A DNA stretch of 64,000 nucleotides from Sphingosinicella terrae (GCF_003347635.1 NZ_QDFY01000003.1:1-64000); one strand, 5' to 3'; positions 24,158-32,616 are shown, numbered from the stretch's first letter. Notes: generated by a model not told the origin, from the letters alone. Translations and numbers: made by a program.

Positions 24158-25207
24158 ATGGATCTGGCGACACGACTTACCGAGCTGGCGGCACGAACAG
24201 AGAAGCATCGGGAAATCCTGCTTACCGAGGAAGCGGCCAAGACGGCACTCGTTATGCCATTCTTGCAGGCGCTGGGATATGACGTTTTCAACCCTGCGGA
24301 GGTCGTGCCAGAATTCACCTGCGACGTCGGCACGAAGAAGGGCGAGAAGGTCGATTACGCCATATGCGAGGAAGGAAAGGTCAAGATCCTCGTGGAGTGC
24401 AAGCCTTCGACTGCGGAACTGAGCATCAATCATGCCTCGCAGCTCTTCCGCTATTTCATGGTCACCGATGCGCGCCTTGCGATCCTCACGAACGGAGCTG
24501 TGTACAGATTCTACTCGGACATCGACCAACCCAACAAGATGGACAGCGAGCCCTTCTTCACCTTCACGATGGATGCCATCAAGCGTCAGGATCTCCGGAT
24601 CCTTGAGAAGTTTAGCAAGGCCAATTTCAATATCGACGCGATTGTCGAGGCGGCTGGTAACCTGAAGCTGGAATCTCTCATCCGAAAGGAAGTCGAAAAG
24701 GAGGTGGCTGAGCCGTCGGAGGAGTTCACCCGCCTCATTGCCGGCCGGATCCACGGGGGCCGAGTGACCTCTACCGTGAAAGAGAATTTCCAGCGCCTGA
24801 TCGCGAACGCCTTCAACTCGATCGTGCGGGATGTGGTCAACGACCGTCTCACCAATGCTCTCAATGCAACCACGCTGCCGGAAGAGGATGAAGCCGAACC
24901 TGCGACTGATGACGTGATCATCACCACGCAGGAGGAGATCTCCGGTTACCACATAGTCCAAGCGATTGCCGCGAAGCACGTGGACCCCAAGCGGGTAGTG
25001 ATGCGGGATGCGAAATCCTATTGCGCTATTCTGCTCGACGACAACAATCGGAAGTCACTCGCTCGGCTGCATTTCAACGGCATTGCAGTCAAGTATGTGG
25101 GAACGTTCTCAGGAAAGGGTGAGGAGCGTCACCAGATCCAAGATCTGACGGATATCTATAAGCTGTCCGACAGGATTGAAGCGAGGATCAAGGAGTTGGA
25201 TGGCTGA
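24158..25207 (+). CDS. Stand-alone type I restriction HsdR-N-like nuclease domain protein
   Basis: This 349-residue protein has a PD-(D/E)xK nuclease-like domain of the HsdR N-terminal type (about 20-150). Visible residues are Glu24 and Glu25, Asp66 in KVDYAICEEG, and Glu80-Cys-Lys82 in KILVECKPS, then YFMVTDARLAILTNGAVYRF. The C-terminal half (about 230-349) is unassigned, with a charged linker LPEEDEAEPATDD. There is no helicase domain and no hsdM or hsdS nearby, so it is not a normal restriction complex. GGGGAGGG precedes ATG 24158. Its codons use more A/T in third position than neighbours, suggesting transfer. A defence role is inferred, not shown. Confidence 0.7.
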   Translation: MDLATRLTELAARTEKHREILLTEEAAKTALVMPFLQALGYDVFNPAEVVPEFTCDVGTKKGEKVDYAICEEGKVKILVECKPSTAELSINHASQLFRYFMVTDARLAILTNGAVYRFYSDIDQPNKMDSEPFFTFTMDAIKRQDLRILEKFSKANFNIDAIVEAAGNLKLESLIRKEVEKEVAEPSEEFTRLIAGRIHGGRVTSTVKENFQRLIANAFNSIVRDVVNDRLTNALNATTLPEEDEAEPATDDVIITTQEEISGYHIVQAIAAKHVDPKRVVMRDAKSYCAILLDDNNRKSLARLHFNGIAVKYVGTFSGKGEERHQIQDLTDIYKLSDRIEARIKELDG

Positions 25208-25275
25208 GCATGTGCAGCCCTAACTGTGTACTGTCAGCGATATTCACTGGAGCGCCAGCCAGGACTAAATGACGG

Positions 25276-25488
25276 TCAGGGCTGGGCTTCGCCATAGGGG
25301 CTTCCGTAACAATAGCCCCCCGCCGGACCATGTTCGGACCAATCGCCATTCACGCTCTGACACGATTCGATCGCCCGTTGCTCTCGCAGCCACCAGCCGG
25401 CGCAGAACGCCAAAACAGCCACGACGACGGCTACAAAGGTGACTCGCCACACCCTCACATCCTTGCGACGACAACCGGGCGCCTGCAA
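25276..25488 (-). CDS. Small single-span membrane protein
   Basis: This 70-residue frame has a basic N-terminus (MQAPGCRRKDVRVWR), one membrane helix (VTFVAVVVAVLAFCAGWWL) and a short outside tail with two Cys and aromatic/Gly residues (ESCQSVNGDWSEHGPAGGYC). The composition fits a small bitopic inner-membrane protein with a periplasmic C-terminus. An overlapping frame on the same strand lacks such structure and is rejected. No function is known. It converges on the nuclease-like gene, with 68 nt between the two stops. Confidence 0.5.
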   Translation of the reverse strand: MQAPGCRRKDVRVWRVTFVAVVVAVLAFCAGWWLREQRAIESCQSVNGDWSEHGPAGGYCYGSPYGEAQP

Positions 25489-25556
25489 TGGCGGGAACCA
25501 CGCAGGCGGATTAAGAGCAGATCCCCAGCGCCTCCCTCACTTGGTTACGGTCTCGT

Positions 25557-27236
25557 TCACTCCCCAGCCCCGCTCGTCACCGCGCCATGCGAGGCACTCC
25601 CCACCAGCCGCGCATATTTGGCATAGGCGCCGATCACGTCCGGCCGCCGCGGCAGCGCCACCGGTTCCCGCGCGTTCAAGTCGGCGTCGGTCTCGATCAC
25701 CCGCGCGTCGACGTCGATGACGATGCGGTCGCCGGTCCTCAGGCGGCCGATCGGGCCGCCGCGGGCGGCCTCGGGGCTGACGTGGCCGACCATGAAGCCG
25801 TAGGTGGCGCCGGAGAAGCGGCCGTCGGTGACCAAGGCGACGTCGTTGCCGAGGCCGCGGCCCTGGATGGCGGCGGTGATGGCGAGCATCTCGCGCATGC
25901 CGGGGCCGCCGACCGGGCCCTCGCCGCGGATGACGACGATGTCGCCGGGCTCGATCTGGCCGTGGGTGAGGGCGTCGAAGCAGGCCTCCTCGCCGTCATA
26001 GACCTTGGCGGGGCCGTCGAAGCGCAGCTTGCCGTGCCCGGCCAGTTTCACGACGCAGCCTTCGGGGGCGATGTTGCCGTAGAGTATGCCGTAGCCGCCG
26101 CGCGCCTTGATCGGCTGCTCGGGGGTGACGATCACCTCCTGGCCGGGAGTCTCCTCGGCGCCTTCGAAGGCGGCGAAGAGCGAGCCGCCGGTGACGGTCG
26201 GCGCGTCGGTGATGAGTCCGGCCTCCATCAGCCGCCGGCCGAGCAAGGCGGAGCCGCCGGCGGCGGCCATGTCGGGGGCCATGAAGCGGCCGCCGGGCTT
26301 CAGGTCGGCGATGACCGGGGTGGCGCGCGAGATCTCGTCGAACAGGTCGATGTTGAAGTCGTGCTCGGCGATCCCGGCCTCGCGGGCGATGGCGAGGAGA
26401 TGGAGGACGAGGTTGGTCGAGCCGGCGGTGGCGGTGCCGGCGACGACGGCGTTCCTGAGGCTCGCCGGGGTGATCAGGCTGCGGGCGTTGCGGCCGGCGC
26501 GGACGGCGTCGACCAGGATCCGGCCCGCTTCCTCGGCGGCCTTGGGCTTGCCCGGATGGGTGGCGGGGATGTCGTTGAGGCCGACCGGGGAGAGGCCGAG
26601 GAAAGTCATGGCGAGCGCCATCGTGTTGGCGGTGAACTGGCCGCCGCAGGCGCCGGCGCCGGGGCAGGCGGCCTTCTCGACCTCGAGCAGCTCGCCGTCG
26701 CCGATCGTGCCGGCGCTGTGGGCGCCGACCGCCTCGAACACGTCCTGGATGGTGAGGGCCTTGTCGCCCAGCCGGCCGGGCATGATCGAGCCGCCGTAGA
26801 GGACGACGCTCGGCAGATCGAGCCGCGCCGCCGCCATCGCCGCGGCGGGGATGGTCTTGTCGCAGCCGACCAGGAAGAGGACCGCATCGAGCATGTGGCC
26901 GCGCACCGCCAATTCGGCGGAATCGGCGATCACCTCGCGGCTCATCAGCGAGGCGCGCATGCCGGGCGTGCCCATCGAGATGCCGTCGGTGACGACGATG
27001 GTGTTGAAGTCGACCGCAGTGCCGCCGGCCTGCTCGATGCCGCGCCGGGCATGCTCGGCGAGGCCGCGCAGGTGCATGTTGCACGGGGTGACGGTCGACC
27101 AGGTGTTGACGATGGCGATCATCGGCTTCGCCATGGCCTCCTCGTCATAGCCGGCGGCGCGGAGCATGGCGCGGGCCGGGGCGCGGGCGGGGCCCTCGAC
27201 GAGATCGTGGGAGGGGAGGGTGGGGGATTTGGTCAT
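25557..27236 (-). CDS. ilvD: Dihydroxy-acid dehydratase
   Basis: This 559-residue enzyme converts 2,3-dihydroxy-isovalerate and -3-methylvalerate to the 2-keto acids, the third common step of valine and isoleucine synthesis. The Fe-S ligand cysteines are in [19 protein letters not shown] and [12 protein letters not shown]. Other conserved stretches are [20 protein letters not shown] and [23 protein letters not shown] 27236 gives the standard N-terminus [19 protein letters not shown]. It is divergent from the ilvC-led operon with about 580 nt between starts. It therefore has its own promoter and would not be governed by the attenuator on the other side. Confidence 0.96.
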   Translation of the reverse strand: MTKSPTLPSHDLVEGPARAPARAMLRAAGYDEEAMAKPMIAIVNTWSTVTPCNMHLRGLAEHARRGIEQAGGTAVDFNTIVVTDGISMGTPGMRASLMSREVIADSAELAVRGHMLDAVLFLVGCDKTIPAAAMAAARLDLPSVVLYGGSIMPGRLGDKALTIQDVFEAVGAHSAGTIGDGELLEVEKAACPGAGACGGQFTANTMALAMTFLGLSPVGLNDIPATHPGKPKAAEEAGRILVDAVRAGRNARSLITPASLRNAVVAGTATAGSTNLVLHLLAIAREAGIAEHDFNIDLFDEISRATPVIADLKPGGRFMAPDMAAAGGSALLGRRLMEAGLITDAPTVTGGSLFAAFEGAEETPGQEVIVTPEQPIKARGGYGILYGNIAPEGCVVKLAGHGKLRFDGPAKVYDGEEACFDALTHGQIEPGDIVVIRGEGPVGGPGMREMLAITAAIQGRGLGNDVALVTDGRFSGATYGFMVGHVSPEAARGGPIGRLRTGDRIVIDVDARVIETDADLNAREPVALPRRPDVIGAYAKYARLVGSASHGAVTSGAGE

Positions 27237-27262
27237 GACTTGGGGGACCTCGTCTTCTGGTT

Positions 27263-27398
27263 CCCCTCCCTGCACGCAGGGAGGGGCTAGGGGTGGGTGC
27301 GTTCGCCTCGGTCTCGTCGTTCGAGGGTCGGGTCGTCGGCGCCGGCGCTGGGCTTCGGGCCTACCCACCCCCGGCCCCTCCCTGCGTGCAGGGAGGGG
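27263..27398. repeat. Large inverted repeat in ilvD-ilvC gap
   Basis: Two small hairpins, CCCCTCCCTGC-AC-GCAGGGAGGGG at 27263-27286 and CCCCTCCCTGC-GT-GCAGGGAGGGG at 27375-27398, face each other. The flanking sequence is also inverted (GGGGTGGGTG after the first, CTACCCACCCC before the second). The whole 136 nt could form a long cruciform, like paired REP elements. A related CTCCCCTCCCTG hairpin follows katG at 56804-56831. It may act as a transcription barrier between the divergent ilvD and ilv operon promoters. Confidence 0.7.
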
Positions 27399-27530
27399 AG
27401 ATTAGAGGGCGATTACTCGCAAGTACTTGCAAATCATGGACTCTTTCCCATTGCCCTTCGGCTTCACCATTTTGTTAAGGTTCTTGTCCCACAAAGGGCA
27501 AGGTTTTTTGCAGTGCGGCAAATGAGGGGG

Positions 27531-27560
27531 TTGCGCTCCCGGCGCCGCCCTGTCTATGCT
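27531..27560 (+). promoter_or_regulatory. Possible sigma-70 promoter of the ilv leader
   Basis: TTGCGC at 27531-27536 and TATGCT at 27555-27560 are separated by 18 bases, matching an alphaproteobacterial housekeeping promoter loosely. The 90 nt upstream (27420-27510) are clearly AT-richer than the surroundings, as expected near an active promoter. If correct, transcription would begin near 27567 and the leader peptide would have to start at an internal GTG (27580 or 27604) instead of ATG 27556. A promoter farther upstream in the AT-rich zone is the alternative. Confidence 0.3.
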
Positions 27561-27726
27561 TTGGATCGATCGCGGCCTCGTGCCGCTGGCTTGGGAATTG
27601 GACGTGCTGCTGAACGCGAATATCAGCGCCGACATCCAGACGGTGACGCTCCGCGCCGCCGACGCCCTCCTTATTACCCTCGTACTTATTAGCGCCCCAT
27701 CGGGAGCGGTGCCCGGCTCTGGCTGA
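27556..27726 (+). CDS. ilv operon leader peptide
   Basis: This open frame of up to 56 codons ends with TGA at 27724-27726, about 30 nt before a strong intrinsic terminator. Codons 38-45 read Leu-Leu-Ile-Thr-Leu-Val-Leu-Ile (CTC CTT ATT ACC CTC GTA CTT ATT): seven of eight are branched-chain residues, using codons such as CTT, ATT and GTA that look uncommon in this GC-rich genome. The tail SAPSGAVPGSG resembles the end of the enterobacterial IlvL leader. Its inferred role is to sense charged Leu/Ile/Val tRNAs by ribosome stalling. The start is uncertain (ATG 27556, or GTG 27580 or 27604). Confidence 0.72.
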   Translation: MLWIDRGLVPLAWELDVLLNANISADIQTVTLRAADALLITLVLISAPSGAVPGSG

Positions 27727-27788
27727 AGGTCTAGATAGAAAAGACCCTTAAACAGAACCCCCCGCTCCCACCGGAGCGGGGGGTTTTT
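27702..27788 (+). promoter_or_regulatory. ilv operon transcription attenuator
   Basis: The terminator is an 11-bp stem, CCCCCCGCTCC (27758-27768) with GGAGCGGGGGG (27773-27783), a CACC loop and TTTTT at 27784-27788. A competing antiterminator can form by eight perfect pairs between GGGAGCGG (27702-27709, inside the leader peptide frame) and CCGCTCCC (27762-27769). A ribosome stalled at the Leu/Ile/Val codons (27667-27690) would leave 27702-27709 free and favour readthrough. One that reaches the stop at 27724 would cover or sit beside that segment and let the terminator form. The mechanism is inferred; the base pairing is seen directly. Confidence 0.75.
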
Positions 27789-27817
27789 CTTTGTGACTTC
27801 GCGAAGGAGAACCTCAA

Positions 27818-28828
27818 GTGGAACGAATCTACACAGACCAGGATGCCGACCCGGCGGCGCTCGCCGGAACCATCGCCGTCATCGGCTATGGCAGCCAGGG
27901 GCGCGCCCATGCCCGCAACTTGCGTGACAGCGGCTTCGACGTCGTCGTCGGCGCTCGCGCCGGCGGCCCGGCCGAGAAGAAGGCGAAGGCCGACGGCTTC
28001 AAGGTGACGAGCCCCGCCGAGGCGGCGAAGGGCGCCGCCTTGGTGGCGATGCTCACCCCGGACATGACCCATCGTTCGGTCTATGCCGAGGCGATCGCGC
28101 CCAACCTGGCGCCTGAAGCGGCCCTGCTCGTCGCCCACGGCTTCTCGGTCCATTACGGCGAGGTCGATCCGCGCGCCGACATCGACGTCGTGCTGGTCGC
28201 GCCCAAGGGGCCGGGCGACCTCGTCCGCCGCGAATATGAGATCGGCCGCGGCGTGCCGTCGCTGTTCGCGGTCCAGCAGGATGCGAGCGGCGGCGCCCGC
28301 GCCAAGGCGCTGGCTTATTGCCAGGGGATCGGCGGCACCAAGGGCGGCGCGATCGAGACCAGCTTCGCCGAGGAGACCGAGACCGACCTGTTCGGCGAGC
28401 AGGCGGTGCTGTGCGGCGGCGCCAGCGAGCTGGTCGTCTCCGGTTTCACGACCCTGGTCGAGGCCGGATACAAGCCGGAAATCGCCTATTTCGAGTGCCT
28501 GCACGAGCTCAAGCTGATCGTCGACCTGCTCTACGAGGGCGGTCTCGCCAAGATGCACCAGTTCGTGTCCGAGACCGCCAAATATGGCGACCTCGTCTCC
28601 GGCCCCAGGGTGATCAACAGCGACACGCGCGAGCGGATGCGCGAGATCCTGCGCGACATCCGCACCGGCAAGTTCGCCCGCGAGTGGATCGAGGAGAATG
28701 CGGCGGGCAAGCCCAATTACAAGGCGATGCTCGAGGCCGACCTCGACCAGCCGATCGAGAAGGTCGGCGCGCGCCTGCGCAACCAGATGGCGTGGCTGCA
28801 GTCGCAGCCCGAGAGCGAGGCGGCGTGA
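27818..28828 (+). CDS. ilvC: Ketol-acid reductoisomerase
   Basis: This 336-residue class I enzyme performs the NADPH-dependent rearrangement and reduction of acetolactate or acetohydroxybutyrate. The Rossmann motif is [20 protein letters not shown]. Metal and substrate residues lie in [19 protein letters not shown] and in the knotted C-terminal helices ([40 protein letters not shown]). The start is GTG with GAAGGAGA (27803-27810) upstream. It is the first structural gene after the attenuator and so the first under its control. Confidence 0.97.
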   Translation: MERIYTDQDADPAALAGTIAVIGYGSQGRAHARNLRDSGFDVVVGARAGGPAEKKAKADGFKVTSPAEAAKGAALVAMLTPDMTHRSVYAEAIAPNLAPEAALLVAHGFSVHYGEVDPRADIDVVLVAPKGPGDLVRREYEIGRGVPSLFAVQQDASGGARAKALAYCQGIGGTKGGAIETSFAEETETDLFGEQAVLCGGASELVVSGFTTLVEAGYKPEIAYFECLHELKLIVDLLYEGGLAKMHQFVSETAKYGDLVSGPRVINSDTRERMREILRDIRTGKFAREWIEENAAGKPNYKAMLEADLDQPIEKVGARLRNQMAWLQSQPESEAA

Positions 28829-28846
28829 TGTCGGGCGCCCATTTCG

Positions 28847-28929
28847 TCGCCCCTGCGCAGGCAGGGGCCCAAGCGGCGTTCGCGCCGGGTGGTGAGTCCG
28901 CTTGGACCCCTGCTTTCGCAGGGGTGACG
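28847..28929. repeat. Paired inverted repeats inside the ilv operon
   Basis: The 145-nt gap between ilvC and the acetolactate synthase gene carries GTCGCCCCTGCGCAGGCAGG (near 28848) and the inverted TTGGACCCCTGCTTTCGCAG with GGGTGACGA (near 28901-28929). These are the same two arms as at 0.85-1.08 kb and 7.58-7.73 kb. In the ilv transcript they would fold into a stable hairpin, which could protect or process the mRNA or change the ilvC to ilvB ratio. No promoter was recognised here. Confidence 0.7.
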
Positions 28930-28973
28930 AGTGGGGCTCTCCGGCCCGCCGCTTACGGCCGGGGAGCCTGATC

Positions 28974-30680
28974 ATGCGTGGGAACGCCTCCGCCGTTCAG
29001 CCCCTTCGTCCCCAGGCCGAGCCGGTCAGCGGCGCGCGCCTGGTCGTAGAGGCGCTGGAGCGCGAGGGCGTGACCCATGTCTTCGGCTATCCGGGCGGCG
29101 CGATCATGCCCGTCTATGACGCGCTGCCCGGTTCGGGCCTGACCCACATCCTGGTCCGGCACGAGCAGGCGGCGGCCCTGGCCGCCGACGCCTATGGCCG
29201 GGTGACCGGCAAGCCGGGCGTGTGCATCGCCACGTCCGGCCCTGGCGCCACCAACCTGGTCACCGGCATCGCCAACGCCTTCATGGACAGCGTGCCGATG
29301 GTCGCGATCACCGGCCAGGTCGCCTCGCCTTTGATGGGGACCGACGCGTTCCAGGAAGTCGACATCTTCGGGATCACCCTGCCGATCGTGAAGCACAGCT
29401 ACCTGATCCGGCGGACCGAGGACATTCCGGTGGTGTTCGCCGAGGCCTTCGCCTTGGCGCAGTCGGGGCGGCCCGGGCCGGTGCTGATCGACCTGCCCAA
29501 GGATATGGGCCAGCAGAAGGTCCACCTCTCCGGCAATTTCGAGCCGCCGGCGGTGGCCGGAGTGCCGGCACCGGACGCGGCGGCGATCGCCTTGGCCAAC
29601 CAGTGGATCGCCGAGGCGAAGACGCCGATCCTCTATTTCGGCGGCGGCATCGCCATCGCCCGCGCCGAGCGGGCGCTGCGCGAGTTCGCGGCACGAAGCG
29701 GCATCCCCTCAGTCGCGACCCTGAAGGGGCTGGGCGCACTGCCGACCGACGCGCCGGGCTTCCTCGGCATGCTCGGCATGCACGGCACCCGCGCCGCCAA
29801 TACGGCGATCGACGGCGCCGACCTCCTGATCTGCGTCGGTGCCCGGTTCGACGACCGCGCCACCGGCAAGCTCGACACCTTCGCGCCGCGGGCGCGGGTG
29901 ATCCATGTCGACGGCGACCCGGCCGAGATCGGCAAGCTGAGAGCGGCCGATATCGGCATCGCCGGCGACCTCAACGCCGTGCTCGACCGGCTGACCGCGC
30001 GGCCGGCCGATATCGGCGAATGGCAGCGGACCTGCGCCGACAATCGGGAGGCCTGGCAGTTCCGCTACGATGCCCCCGGCACCGGCATCTACGCGCCGGC
30101 CCTGCTCAAGCAATTGTCGGAAGCGGCCGGCGACAAGCTGATCATGACCTGCGACGTCGGCCAGCACCAGATGTGGGTGGCGCAGCATTGCCGCTTCACC
30201 CGGCCGCAGGCGCACCTGACCAGCGCCGGGCTGGGGACGATGGGCTACGGCATCCCGGCCGGAATCGGCGCCCTGCTGGCGGAGCCGGAGGCGACCGTGA
30301 TCACCGTCAGCGGCGACGGATCGATCATGATGAACATCCACGAGCTGGCGACGATCCGGCGCTACCGGCTGCCGCTCAAGATCCTGCTGCTCGACAACAG
30401 CGCACTGGGCATGGTCCGGCAGTGGCAGGAACTGTTCTTCGAGGGCAATTTCTCCGAGGTCGACCTGTACGACAATCCCGACTTCGCCGAGGTCGCCCGC
30501 GCCTTCGGGATCGAGGCGTTCACGATCGACTATCGGTCCGAGGTTCCCGGCGCGATCGAGCGCCTGCTGCGCACCGAGGGACCGATCCTCTGCCACGCGC
30601 GGATCGATCCGCGCGAGAATGTGTGGCCGCTGGTGCCGCCCAACAGCTCGAACATGAACATGATGGAGAAGAGGCCATGA
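28974..30680 (+). CDS. ilvB: Acetolactate synthase large (catalytic) subunit
   Basis: This 568-residue thiamine-diphosphate enzyme condenses pyruvate with pyruvate or 2-ketobutyrate, the committed step to valine, leucine and isoleucine. The N-terminal PYR domain has catalytic Glu65 in LVRHEQAAALAADAYGR. The central domain is FAD-binding, and the C-terminal PP domain has the ThDP/Mg motif GDGSIMMNIHELATIRRYRL followed by LDNSALGMVRQWQELFF. ATG 28974 is preceded by GGGGAG. It could equally be named ilvG or ilvI. Its stop overlaps the small-subunit start as ATGA. Confidence 0.95.
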   Translation: MRGNASAVQPLRPQAEPVSGARLVVEALEREGVTHVFGYPGGAIMPVYDALPGSGLTHILVRHEQAAALAADAYGRVTGKPGVCIATSGPGATNLVTGIANAFMDSVPMVAITGQVASPLMGTDAFQEVDIFGITLPIVKHSYLIRRTEDIPVVFAEAFALAQSGRPGPVLIDLPKDMGQQKVHLSGNFEPPAVAGVPAPDAAAIALANQWIAEAKTPILYFGGGIAIARAERALREFAARSGIPSVATLKGLGALPTDAPGFLGMLGMHGTRAANTAIDGADLLICVGARFDDRATGKLDTFAPRARVIHVDGDPAEIGKLRAADIGIAGDLNAVLDRLTARPADIGEWQRTCADNREAWQFRYDAPGTGIYAPALLKQLSEAAGDKLIMTCDVGQHQMWVAQHCRFTRPQAHLTSAGLGTMGYGIPAGIGALLAEPEATVITVSGDGSIMMNIHELATIRRYRLPLKILLLDNSALGMVRQWQELFFEGNFSEVDLYDNPDFAEVARAFGIEAFTIDYRSEVPGAIERLLRTEGPILCHARIDPRENVWPLVPPNSSNMNMMEKRP

Positions 30681-30940
30681 ACGAACGGCTCGTCGTCGAA
30701 TTCGCCCCGGCGGAAGGGGCGGTCCTTCGCATGCTCGGCCTCGTCGAGCGGCGCGGCTTCCGGGTCAGCGGCCTGGGCATGAGCGAGCAGCCCTGCGGCA
30801 GCCAGGCGAGCCTGTCGCTCGAGCTGGTCGCGCGCGATGCCGGCCGGCGGGTCGAGGTGCTGGGGCTGCAGCTGCAGCGCCTGCACGGCGTCTCCCGGGT
30901 CACCCATGCGAGCGCGGTCGCGCGGGAGCGGGCGGCATGA
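30677..30940 (+). CDS. Acetolactate synthase small subunit, short IlvM-type ACT protein
   Basis: This 87-residue protein consists of a single ACT-like domain: RLVVEFAPAEGAVLRMLGLV, ERRGFRVSGLGMSEQ, then SLSLELVARDAGRRVEVLGL and LQRLHGVSRVTHAS. The length equals that of E. coli IlvM and is about half of the usual IlvN/IlvH subunit (about 160-170). It is coupled by ATGA overlaps to the catalytic subunit upstream and to leuA downstream, so the three are made together. It should activate the large subunit. Lacking the C-terminal domain of IlvN, its valine sensitivity cannot be predicted. Confidence 0.85.
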   Translation: MNERLVVEFAPAEGAVLRMLGLVERRGFRVSGLGMSEQPCGSQASLSLELVARDAGRRVEVLGLQLQRLHGVSRVTHASAVARERAA

Positions 30941-32523
30941 GCGAGGACCGAGTACGCATCTTCGACACCACCCTGCGCGACGGCGAGCAGGCGCCCGGCT
31001 TCTCGATGATGGAGGAGGGCAAGCTCCGCGTCGCCCGCGCGCTGGCGGCGCTGCGGGTGGACGTGATCGAGGCCGGCTTCGCCGCCGCCTCGCCCGGCGA
31101 TTCACGCGCGGTGAGCGCGGTCGCCAGGGCGATCGAGGGGCCGGTGGTCTGCTCGCTGGCGCGGGCGATCAGGGGCGATATCGATGCCGCCGCTTCGGCG
31201 CTGGCGCCGGCGGCGCGCAAGCGCATCCACGTCTTCCTCGGGACCAGCCCGATCCACCGCGAAGCCAAGCTCCACATGAGCCGGGAGCAGGTGCTCGAGG
31301 CGATCCGCGCCCAGGTCGCCTATGCGCGCGAGCTGGTCGACGATGTCGAATTCTCGGCCGAGGACGCGATCCGCACCGAGCGCGACTATCTCGTCGAGTG
31401 CCTGAGCGCGGCCGCCGCGGCCGGGGCGACGACGCTGAACGTGCCCGACACGGTCGGCTACACCACCCCGGACGAGATATACGAGCTGTTCCGCCATCTC
31501 GCCGACCATGTCGACCGGACGCCGGACGTGATCTTCTCGGCCCATTGCCACGACGATCTCGGCATGGCGGTCGCCAATTCGCTGGCGGCGGTGCGGGCCG
31601 GGGCGCGGCAGGTGGAATGCGCGGTCAACGGCATCGGCGAGCGGGCGGGAAACTGCGCGCTCGAGGACGTCGTCATGGCGCTGAAGACCCGGGCCGACCA
31701 TTTCGGCGTCGGCACCGGCGTCGACACGACCAAGATCATGGCGGCGAGCCGGGCGCTCGCCCAGGTGACCAGCGTGTCGCCGCCGCGCAACAAGTCGATC
31801 GTTGGCGCAAACGCGTTCGCGCACGAGGCCGGCATCCACCAGCATGGCGTGCTCCAGAACCGGCAGACCTACGAGATCATGAAGCCCGAGGATATCGGGC
31901 TCGACACGGACGGCATCGTGCTCGGCAAGCATAGCGGCCGCCACGCTTTGACGGCGCGGGCGCGCGAGCTCGGCTATTTCCTGGAAGGGGAGAAGCTCGA
32001 CGAGGCGTTCGCCGCGTTCAAGGAGCTGGCGGACGAGATCGGCATCGTCGACACGGCCCGGCTGCTCGCTCTGCTGTCGAGCGTCGAGAGCGGACGCAAC
32101 GCGCGGCCGTGGAGCCTGTCGCGGGTCGAGATCCGCGCGCCAATGGCCGGCAAGCAATGGCCGGTGGCTCGGGTCGAGATGGAGCATGGCGAGCGCGGCC
32201 GGGTGACCGACATCGGCACCGCGCCGGGCGCGCTCGACGCCGCCATCGCCGCGGTCAGCCAGATCATGGGCGTGCCGGGCCGGGTCGAGGGGCTGGAGAT
32301 CCAATATGTCGCCGCCGATCCGGACGAGGCGACCAGCGACGGCCAGGGCGCGACCGTGCTGGTCGAGATGGGCATCTCGATCGACGGCGAGGTCTTCGCC
32401 GGCCGCGCCCGTGCCCGCGACGTCCTGCCGGGCTGCGTCGCCGCCTATATCGACGCGGCCGGCAATGCCGACGCCGTCCGCCAAGTCCGCGCCGCCCGCG
32501 CCGAAGCGGCGAAGGCGGCGTGA
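30937..32523 (+). CDS. leuA: 2-isopropylmalate synthase
   Basis: This 528-residue enzyme condenses acetyl-CoA with 2-ketoisovalerate, the first leucine-specific step. The TIM-barrel catalytic domain opens RIFDTTLRDGEQAPGFSM and carries the metal-binding HxH in SAHCHDDLGMAVANSLAAVR, plus GIHQHGVLQNRQTYEI and LGKHSGRHAL. The C-terminal regulatory LeuA dimer domain (about 390-520) is present, so leucine feedback inhibition is expected. The start overlaps the IlvM-type gene (ATGA). A 93-nt gap with a hairpin follows before leuB. Confidence 0.96.
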   Translation: MSEDRVRIFDTTLRDGEQAPGFSMMEEGKLRVARALAALRVDVIEAGFAAASPGDSRAVSAVARAIEGPVVCSLARAIRGDIDAAASALAPAARKRIHVFLGTSPIHREAKLHMSREQVLEAIRAQVAYARELVDDVEFSAEDAIRTERDYLVECLSAAAAAGATTLNVPDTVGYTTPDEIYELFRHLADHVDRTPDVIFSAHCHDDLGMAVANSLAAVRAGARQVECAVNGIGERAGNCALEDVVMALKTRADHFGVGTGVDTTKIMAASRALAQVTSVSPPRNKSIVGANAFAHEAGIHQHGVLQNRQTYEIMKPEDIGLDTDGIVLGKHSGRHALTARARELGYFLEGEKLDEAFAAFKELADEIGIVDTARLLALLSSVESGRNARPWSLSRVEIRAPMAGKQWPVARVEMEHGERGRVTDIGTAPGALDAAIAAVSQIMGVPGRVEGLEIQYVAADPDEATSDGQGATVLVEMGISIDGEVFAGRARARDVLPGCVAAYIDAAGNADAVRQVRAARAEAAKAA

Positions 32524-32551
32524 GGGTGGCGGTGAGCGAGACGGCGCAATG

Positions 32552-32578
32552 TTCTCTCCCCGCAAGGGGGAGGGAGAA
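32552..32578. repeat. Hairpin repeat between leuA and leuB
   Basis: TTCTCTCCCC-GCAA-GGGGGAGGGAGAA forms an imperfect stem with a GCAA tetraloop in the 93-nt leuA-leuB gap. It resembles the element at 1124-1146. No U tract follows, so it is not a clear terminator. It may stabilise or process the operon mRNA. Confidence 0.5.
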
Positions 32579-32616
32579 GTTCCACCCGTGCGGGCGGGAC
32601 GGCGAGGAGTGAGAGC

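Noticed and set aside
27237-27817. Riboswitch or T-box upstream of ilvC
   Set aside because: No T-box specifier or conserved antiterminator sequence was seen. The Leu/Ile/Val-coding frame explains the structure better.
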